Assembly (NCBI GenBank): GCA_963739245.1
Contig: CAVTZP010000002.1
Span: 1-64,000 of the forward strand
Direction of reading: 5' to 3'
DNA: 64,000 bases
Source: CAVTZP01 sp963739245
GTDB taxonomy: Bacteria > Chloroflexota > Dehalococcoidia > Dehalococcoidales > BS750m-G39
Below the pieces are notes generated by a model. It did no database searches, was not told the DNA's origin, and saw only the letters and a list, made by a program, of their open reading frames with translations. The position numbers were made by a program, and so were the translations under genes. The first letter of the stretch is position 1; every line of letters begins with the position of its first letter. Positions 57,924 through 64,000 of the stretch are shown here, in pieces.

Positions 57924-58691
57924 TTAAGCGGGAACAAAACGCTTCTGGCTTTCGTCAAACCTGATTAATCCTTGCCTTGCTGAACTATTAAGGTGTCTTG
58001 ATACTTCAGACGGATTTAAGCCTAAAATCTCAGAAATTTCTCCAGTGGAAAGGGGCCTTTCTCGCAGGAGTAACATAATTTGGCTTATTGCCAATTTATC
58101 TACAATTAATTCATGAAATAACCTATCTAACTCCTCACTGGTGAAAAATTTCTTATATTCTTCGTCTGTAGCAAAATGCACTCTCAGCCTCTCCCTTTCC
58201 ACCAGCTTAATGTAGGGGACTAAATTTTTAACTGCTTCAAGTTTTAACTTTAATCCCTTTTCATCTATTCCTTCGCCTTTTCCCAGAGGTCCTAATTCCT
58301 TCAGCTTCTTGGTAAAGTCAGTAATAACTTCGGCGAAACGGATTCCTTCAGAGGCAGATACCCATTCCAGCCTTAGCCTTTCGGGGTTCACCCCTATCTG
58401 TCCCAGTAATTTTTTAGTTAGATGCATCATGCTTAATGCATCGTAATTTCCCTCCGTGATGTAATGGCATTCGCCAAGCCAACAACCGCCGATAAACACC
58501 CCGTCTGTTCCGTTTGAGAAAGCCCGGAGTATAAATGCCGGGTCAACTCTACCGGAGCACATCACCCTTATCACCCTTATATTAGTGGGGTATTGATACC
58601 GGGAAACTCCGGCAAGGTCTGCCCCTGCGTAGCAACACCAATTACATAAAAACCCTAACATCCTTGGTTCAAAATCGTAGCTCGCAACCAT
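57924..58691 (-). CDS. bamF: MvhD-like [2Fe-2S] protein with a C-terminal winged helix (BamF-like)
   Basis: The 255-residue product starts with an MvhD/FrhD domain of about 140 residues: FLCNWCCYAGADLAG, RVMCSGRVDPAFI and a second cysteine pair in GGCWLGECHYITEGN. MvhD links HdrA to a second electron module. The extra C-terminal 90 residues contain an ArsR-type helix-turn-helix (HELIVDKLAISQIMLLLRE, then GEISEILGLNPSEVSRHL), which is not needed for electron transfer. The gene has no in-frame TGA. It lies between bamE and bamG, where BamF stands. Confidence 0.85.
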   Translation of the reverse strand: MVASYDFEPRMLGFLCNWCCYAGADLAGVSRYQYPTNIRVIRVMCSGRVDPAFILRAFSNGTDGVFIGGCWLGECHYITEGNYDALSMMHLTKKLLGQIGVNPERLRLEWVSASEGIRFAEVITDFTKKLKELGPLGKGEGIDEKGLKLKLEAVKNLVPYIKLVERERLRVHFATDEEYKKFFTSEELDRLFHELIVDKLAISQIMLLLRERPLSTGEISEILGLNPSEVSRHLNSSARQGLIRFDESQKRFVPA

Positions 58692-58725
58692 GTCTTAGCT
58701 CACTCCTAAGGTAATCCCTCTTTGT

Positions 58726-61700
58726 TCATACAAGGGCTTGAACCTTCGCCAGGTCTGGAACCGCCGCGTCAATTTGGCGAAAGATCTCTTCATCAGTAAA
58801 GTGCTTCAGAGAAATAGCCCCTGTCGGACACTTCGAATTACAGAGACCGTCTCCCTTACAGAGGACAGGAATAACCCTGGCCTTTTTGCCTTGTGGTGTA
58901 TCATAAAACTCTATAGCACCATACTTACAAACCGAAATACAAGCCCCACACGCTATACACTTACTCTCATTTACCTCGCAAATAGCACCAGAGGCGGTGA
59001 CTGAATCCTTGGAAAGAATGGTTGCCGCCCGGCCGGCAGCTCCGTAAGCCTGGCTAATCGCTTCCGATATATGCTTGGGGTAGTGAGCCATCCCGCACAG
59101 GAAAACGCCATCGGCAGCAAAATCAACCGGCCGTAATTTTACATGGGCTTCCTGGAAGAAACCATCCGGGTTCAAAGGTACCTTGAATAACCGGGATATT
59201 TCAGTATTCGTTGCCGAAGGAATAACGGCGGCAGCTAAAGCGAGTAAATCGGCATCTATAGCAATTTTCTTACCTAAAATCGGATCGGTCACGGTAACCC
59301 TTAGAATACGCTGACCACCCTCTTCGATAGCTTCCACCTCGGGTTTATCATCCGGCTCATAGCGGATGAACTTCACTTCCCGCTCCGCCGCTTCCCGGTA
59401 ATAATCCTCTTTAAACCCATAAGTTCTCATATCCCGATAGATAATGTAGATATCCATCTCGGGGTTTTTCTCTTTTAGTTTCAAGGCGTTCTTTATAGAA
59501 TGACTGCAACATACCCGGCTGCAATAATTTCTGTCTTTTTGTCGGCAACCTACACATTGAATCATCACCAGGCTCTTGGCGTTAACCACCCTCGGTTCCC
59601 CTTTGGCGATTTGCTCCTCTAACTCCACCAGGGTCAATACCCTGTCATCTTTCCCATAAAGGTACTCGGTAGGTTTATATTCTTCAGCACCGGTAGCGAT
59701 GACGGCTATTCCATGGTGTATCTCCCTGACCCTTCCTCCAGACGTTACCTTGGTTATGAAATTCCCCACATAACCGGAAGCCTCGGTGATGGTAGAATCA
59801 GTAGATACTTGTGAATTAAGGGGTGCTGGTAAACCTTGCGGATAATATCACTCAGATATGCTTGAACATCCATCCCTTCCAGGGTGTAATGAATTCTTCG
59901 AGCCATTGGGATGCTGGTTAACTCGGCGTATGACTTCGGCCAGGTATGTTTGTACATCCATGCCTTCCAGGGTGTAATGAAGCTCTTCGCGCCATTCCCC
60001 CCAACTCTGTATCCTTTTCCACCAGGTAAACCTCAAATCCCTGGTTGGCTAAGCTCAGAGCACTGGTCATCCCGGCCACGCCTCCGCCGACTACTAACGC
60101 CCTTTTGTCGACCGGCAGGTCAAATTCCTGTAAAGGCTGTAAAAGAGCGGCTCGGGCTACCGACATCCGGACTATATCCTTTGCCTTTTGGGTGGCAGCT
60201 TCCTTTTCTCGAGAGTGGACCCAGGAGCAATGTTCCCTTATATTGGCAAATTCAAAGTAATATTGATTAATTCCCCCCTCGCGAAGCGTATCCCGGAATA
60301 ACGGCTCATGTGTCCTGGGGGTACAGGCGGCGACAACCACGCGATTGAGTCCCTTTTCTTTGATTGCGTCTGCTATCCGTTGGGCAGCATCAGTAGAACA
60401 CGAAAAGAGGTCTTCTTGAGCGTGGACAACATTGTCTAGGGTCAAAGCATATTCAACTACCGAAGGAACATCCACCACTCTTCCGATATTAGCTCCACAA
60501 TGACAGACAAAGACCCCCACCCTTGGTTCCTCACCTCGAGACATCCCTTTCCGGTGGATATACCCTTTCTCTGGCCAGCTTCCCTCGCCGGTGGGCAAGG
60601 AGTTGACTGCAAAGGGCATCAGCCCCGCTGGCGGTCATAACCGACTCGGGGATATCTATAGGACCCTGGAAGGCTCCGCTGACAAAAATTCCCGGGCGGG
60701 AGGTCTCAATAGGAGTAGCAGGATTGGTTTTGCAGAATCTGGTGAGCGTTAAGTTCGATGCCGAACTTATCAGCCAATTCTTCCACATCATCAGGAGGGT
60801 TCAACCCGACGGATAATACCACCAGGTCGAATTCCTCTTCCTTTACTCCGTCATCGGTAGTAGAGTATTTTATGGTTACATTCTTGCTTTCTGGCAGCTC
60901 TTTCCCTATTGATACGTAGCTTCTTATAAATCGAACGCCGGGAAGGTTCTCCGTTCTTTGATAGAATCGCTCGAAGTCCTTGCCAAATGACCGAATATCA
61001 TTATGGAATATAGTAGCCTCAATCTCACTGTCATGGTCTTTTGCCAGAATCACCTGCTTCTGGGTGTAGGTGCAGCATACGGCTGAACAATAGCTGTTGC
61101 CGCCCGGGATAACCTGTCTGGAACCGACGCACTGAATCCAGGCTATCTTCTTCGGATGCTTCCCGTCAGAAGGGCGCCTTATCTCACCTTCGTAAGGCCC
61201 GGTGGAACATAATATCCGTTCAAAGTCAAGGCTGGTTACTACATTCCTGAACTTTCCGTAGCCATAGTCGCCCCTCAGCTTGGGGTCAAATGTCTCATAG
61301 CCCGGAGACAGAATTATCGCCCCTACCTCTACTTCTACCTTCTCCTCCTTTTGATGAAGGTCTATAGCGTTATTCTTGCAGACTCCTACGCAAATGTTAC
61401 ATTTTCCGTCTTTAAGGAAAAGGCAGGTTTCAGGGTCTATATAAGTGACAAGCGGAACTGCTTGAGAAAAGTATATATGGCTGCATTTACTAAAAGATAA
61501 GTTTTGATTATATTTATTGGGGACCTTAACCGGGCAGTACTCAGTACAGGTAGTACAACCCCGGCATTTGTCATCTGATAATGTATCTGGGCTTTTTAAT
61601 CAGGGTTACCTTGAAGTCTCCTGCTTCCCCTTCTACCCTGTCAACTTCAGTATAGGTCAGGATTTCTATATTGGGATGCCGGCTGCATTCAATAAACTTG

Positions 61701-61930
61701 GGAGATTCAATGCACATGGAGCAGTCATTGGTGGGGAAGGTCTTATCAAGCTGGGCCATCTTGCCGCCGATAGCCGGTGATTTGTCAACCAAGTAAACCT
61801 TAAAACCCATATCGGCCAGATCAAGGGAGGCTTGGATACCGCTGATCCCTCCACCGACAACCATAACATCGCCAATATTACTTTCTGCGGGACTATTAAC
61901 TAATTGTCCTTCAACTGGTTCTTTTTCCAC
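58726..61930 (-). pseudogene. bamE: HdrA-like flavoprotein with two modules (BamE-like), reading frame broken
   Basis: Reading across frames, about 3.2 kb encode a double HdrA. Module 1 starts at ATG 61930 (VVGGGISGIQASLDLADMGF; GGKMAQLDKTFPTNDCSMC), continues through CRGCTTCTEYCP, CNICVGVC and the WIQCVGSRQ segment, and ends near NPATPIETSRPGIFVSGAF. Module 2 follows (VGVFVCHCGANIG; VVGGGVAGMTSALSLANQG), then the intact final part (58726-59769) with CIACGACISVC and CNSKCPTGAI. Shifts occur near 61580, 60740, 60536, 59987 and 59810. Each is repaired by removing one A on the coding strand (two at the last). An 89-bp near-duplication lies at 59819-59996. Either the gene is decaying or the sequence here has errors. 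Confidence 0.8.
59819..59996 (-). repeat. Tandem near-duplication of 89 bp inside bamE
   Basis: Two adjacent copies (59908-59996 and 59819-59907) both encode the HdrA segment HYTLEGMDVQ(T/A)YL followed by (A/S)(E/D)(V/I)IR(R/K)V(N/Y)QHP. They differ at many positions, so this is not a fresh duplication. The first copy contains the extra base that breaks the frame; the second does not. Two diverged paralogues joined by recombination or by misassembly would look like this. Confidence 0.7.
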
Positions 61931-61963
61931 TTTTCTCCGTCCTTATCAGGATTCTTCGCTTCC

Positions 61964-63107
61964 CTAAATCACTTCCTGGATAATTTCTGTGATGTCTTTA
62001 ATCTCTATGACTTCACTATTCTCCAGGGTTAACCTGCTATCCTCAAAATTGATGATGCAATATGGGCAGGAAGTAACCAGCACCTCAGCCCCGACCTCAA
62101 TAGCTTGTTCTAATCTGAGGTCGGAGAATCTTTCACCCTTTGGAGTGTCCATCCAAATCCTGCCTCCTCCCCCTCCGCAACAGAGACTATCTTCCCGCGA
62201 ATCAGCCATCTCAATCAGTTCTAAACCAGGTACCTTCTTTAAGACCTCTCGGGGTTCGTCATATATGCCATTATGCCGACCCAGGTAACATGGGTCATGA
62301 TAAGTAACTTTCTTCCCATACTCCTTGGTGAGCTCAAGCCTTCCCTCATTAATAAGCTCGAATAAATATTGGGAGATATGAACCACCTCAAAGTTGACCT
62401 TAAATTCGGGATACTCGTTTTTGAAGGTGTGGTAGCAATGAGGGGAAGAAACAAGGATTTTCTTCACCCCATTATCGATAAAAGTTTTGATGTTTTCCCT
62501 GGCTAAGCGTTTGAATAATTCCTCATCGCCCGCCTTGCGGATGCTTTCTCCACAGCAATTCTCCTTGGGACCCAGTATCCCAAAATCTACCCCTGCCCTG
62601 TTAAGGATATTGGCTGTGGCAGTAGCTACCTTTTTTAATCTTGGGTCATAGCTGAGGTAGCAGCCGGGGAAATATAAAATTTCCGTCCCCTCGGTGAACG
62701 TTTTTACAGACAGACCTTCTGCCCAATCTGCCCTCTTTGCTCGTTCTTCACCCAAGGGGTTACCTTCAGCACCGAGGCTTGCACTTACGGTGTGGATTGG
62801 AGCCGGAGAAATCCCTGCTTCCGAGGCAATCCTGCGGAAGGATAGCACTAACGTCTATCGTTCCTACTCCCCTGGGGCACCGCTGAGGGCATCTTCCGCA
62901 GGTAGTACAACGCCATATATCTTCACCTTCTATCTCAGGCAAACCGAACGTAGCCTGTCGGACTATGTTGCGCATACTGAAGTTTCTAACCCTGTTCCAC
63001 GGACAAACAGTATCACACAATCCGCATTGATAGCAGAATTTGAAGGCTTCTCCACCAGCCTCTTTTATGGCATCTATTGCCTCTTTGAAGGGGGCTACAA
63101 TCTCCAC
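61964..63107 (-). pseudogene. bamD: HdrD/HdrB-like CCG-domain iron-sulfur protein (BamD-like), one frameshift
   Basis: The N-terminal part starts at 63107 (MEIVAPFKEAIDAIKEAGGE) with two ferredoxin motifs, CYQCGLCDTVCPW and CTTCGRCPQRCPRG. The C-terminal part (to 61964) has the CCG domains: FPGCYLSYDPRL, NCCGESIRKAG, CPYC-type and CYLGRHNGIYDEP motifs, and LCCGGGGGRIWMD. The two frames meet at 62846-62852 (DV then LSFRR). Dropping one A from GTTAGTG restores a protein of about 380 residues. The C-terminal part closely resembles that of the EMO-type protein at 52.9 kb. It would pass electrons to the tungsten subunit. Confidence 0.82.
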
Positions 63108-63140
63108 TATCTTTTAATCCTCTTCTTTCGCCTTAATGTT

Positions 63141-63665
63141 TTAGCCCTTTGCTAATCGGGTAACGGTATCCATTACCTTCTTCACTCCATGTTTTTTTAC
63201 TAATGATTCTAATCCTATCTCCATCTCCTCCCGCTTCTCTTCTTCTTCCCCTTCCTCTTCCCTTTCTTCGTAAGTCAGGGCATCATTTAAGCACCACTGA
63301 ACACACATCGGCTCTTGTAGTGGCGGTTCTTCTTCACACATATCACATTTTAGAGGGAGATCGGAATCAGGGTCTTTGAAAAGCTTCCGGGATGGGCAGG
63401 AAGCCCGGCAGAAGCCACACTCGTCATATTCCTTTCCGTCAATCGTATAAATGTCTCTGCCATTACATTCGGCTTCAGTATACTCACCGGCAATTACCGG
63501 AACATAAATATCTTTTAGTGGCTCAAAAAGCACCCGAATCCGAGACCTCTCCGGATTAGTGCTGCTATATTTTGGCGCAGCGTGAAAGGCGGAGCAGATT
63601 ACCTCACATGCCCGGCAACCATTGCATTTATCAACATCGATCTTGATTACTTTAACTTTTTTCAT
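63141..63665 (-). CDS. bamC: Multi-cluster ferredoxin subunit (BamC-like)
   Basis: From an internal ATG at 63665 this encodes about 174 residues beginning MKKVKVIKIDVDKC. It has cysteine groups for several [4Fe-4S] clusters: CNGCRACEVIC, CGFCRASC, CDMCEEEPP and CVQWC. A Glu/Lys-rich linker and a helical tail (SLVKKHGVKKVMDTVTRL) follow. BamC is the small electron-transfer partner of BamB. No stop codon separates this from the BamB-like sequence upstream, so either the two are fused or a stop has been lost in this error- or mutation-rich region. Confidence 0.8.
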   Translation of the reverse strand: MKKVKVIKIDVDKCNGCRACEVICSAFHAAPKYSSTNPERSRIRVLFEPLKDIYVPVIAGEYTEAECNGRDIYTIDGKEYDECGFCRASCPSRKLFKDPDSDLPLKCDMCEEEPPLQEPMCVQWCLNDALTYEEREEEGEEEEKREEMEIGLESLVKKHGVKKVMDTVTRLAKG

Positions 63666-64000
63666 TTCTTTATAAATCCCTCTTTGTTCTAAGTCTTCGC
63701 TAACGTAATCCAAACCTAATTCGTGCAAGGTCTCTTTAGTAGGAATACCTTCATTATTCCATCCCTTAAATTTATAATACTCGTCAAGCAGCTTAGCTTC
63801 AAACTCAGGGAATCTCTTCTTCCAATGGTCCTCAGGAGGCTGCTCGTCCTTTCTCCTTAAGCCTCTTCTTACATTAATGGCTCTAATTAAAGTTCGGTTC
63901 CTTTTAGCTATTTTCCATAGTCCAGCTTCATCAATATCCATCCCGGTCGCAAATGAGATTAAACGTCGGTAAATTGTGTATATGATACGGAGGCTTCAGG
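63666..64000 (-). pseudogene. bamB: Second BamB-like tungsten oxidoreductase, C-terminal end only (cut by window edge)
   Basis: The right edge holds the last ~110 codons of a second BamB-like protein: KPPYHIHN, GMDIDEAGLWKI, PPEDHWKKRFPEFEAKLLDEYY, then GWNNEGIPTKETLHEL, nearly matching the complete gene at 49.9 kb. The frame is broken at 63951-63953, where one extra T on the coding strand separates the HIHNLPTFNLI part from ATGMDIDEAG. The rest of the gene lies beyond the window. It heads the minus-strand cluster. Confidence 0.75.

Overview
The window reads as one contiguous stretch of an anaerobic Chloroflexota genome, most likely an uncultured Dehalococcoidia-type bacterium. This is inferred from four things: a 23S rRNA gene with its own promoter and no 16S beside it, a fused str/S10/spc/alpha ribosomal superoperon without tuf, oxygen-sensitive Mo/W enzymes, and a Hdr/Nuo-like electron-transfer cluster. 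I could not run a database search, so the taxonomic call is tentative.

Layout. 1-1.0 kb: 5' part of a 23S rRNA gene (minus strand). 1.2-20.8 kb: a long plus-strand operon behind one strong promoter and a two-hairpin leader, running rpsL-rpsG-fusA-rpsJ through the S10, spc and alpha blocks (with secY, adk, map, infA, rpoA), then rplQ-truA-rplM-rpsI. 20.9-21.2 kb: tRNA-Leu, -Arg and -Val. 21.3-22.3 kb: a nitronate-monooxygenase-like flavoprotein. 22.5-26.2 kb: a three-subunit molybdenum hydroxylase whose small subunit lacks a normally invariant cluster cysteine. 26.2-27.5 kb: a MoeB/MoaD-like pair. 28.3-36.1 kb (minus): a second molybdenum hydroxylase operon in which the FAD subunit carries a whole GltD-type NAD(P)H oxidoreductase inside it, followed by a zinc alcohol dehydrogenase and a branched-chain-type binding lipoprotein. 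36.2-38.6 kb: a phenylacetate-CoA-ligase-type enzyme, a 59-residue ORF, a gamma-carbonic-anhydrase-like protein and a TIGR04076 protein. 38.7-41.1 kb: cobT-cobS-cobU. 41.2-47.7 kb: six more tRNA genes among cell-surface and membrane proteins, including a site-2-protease homologue that has lost its zinc site. 48.2-52.6 kb: mobB, a radical SAM/SPASM protein and a BamB-like tungsten enzyme, then a second mobB. 52.9-54.9 kb: a membrane EMO-type FeS oxidoreductase. 54.9-64 kb (minus): a cluster in the order bamB'-C-D-E-F-G-H-I, the order of the class II benzoyl-CoA reductase complex.

How the genes fit together. The CoA ligase, the 4-hydroxybenzoyl-CoA-reductase-like molybdoenzyme, two BamB-like enzymes, the Hdr/MvhD/NuoEFG-like module and the EMO-type oxidoreductase could form a route for activating and reducing aromatic acyl-CoAs, with electrons exchanged with NAD(P)H, ferredoxin and the quinone pool. 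MobB, MoeB, MoaD-like and the radical SAM protein would supply or modify the pterin cofactor. The substrates are inferred. No BamA-type ring hydrolase is visible here.

Quality caution. From about 59.8 kb to the right end, bamD, bamE and bamB' are interrupted by at least seven frameshifts, all explained by extra bases (mostly one extra A on the coding strand), and bamE also carries an 89-bp tandem near-duplication. Sequencing or assembly error and gene decay are both possible. Genes from 54.9 to 58.7 kb are intact.
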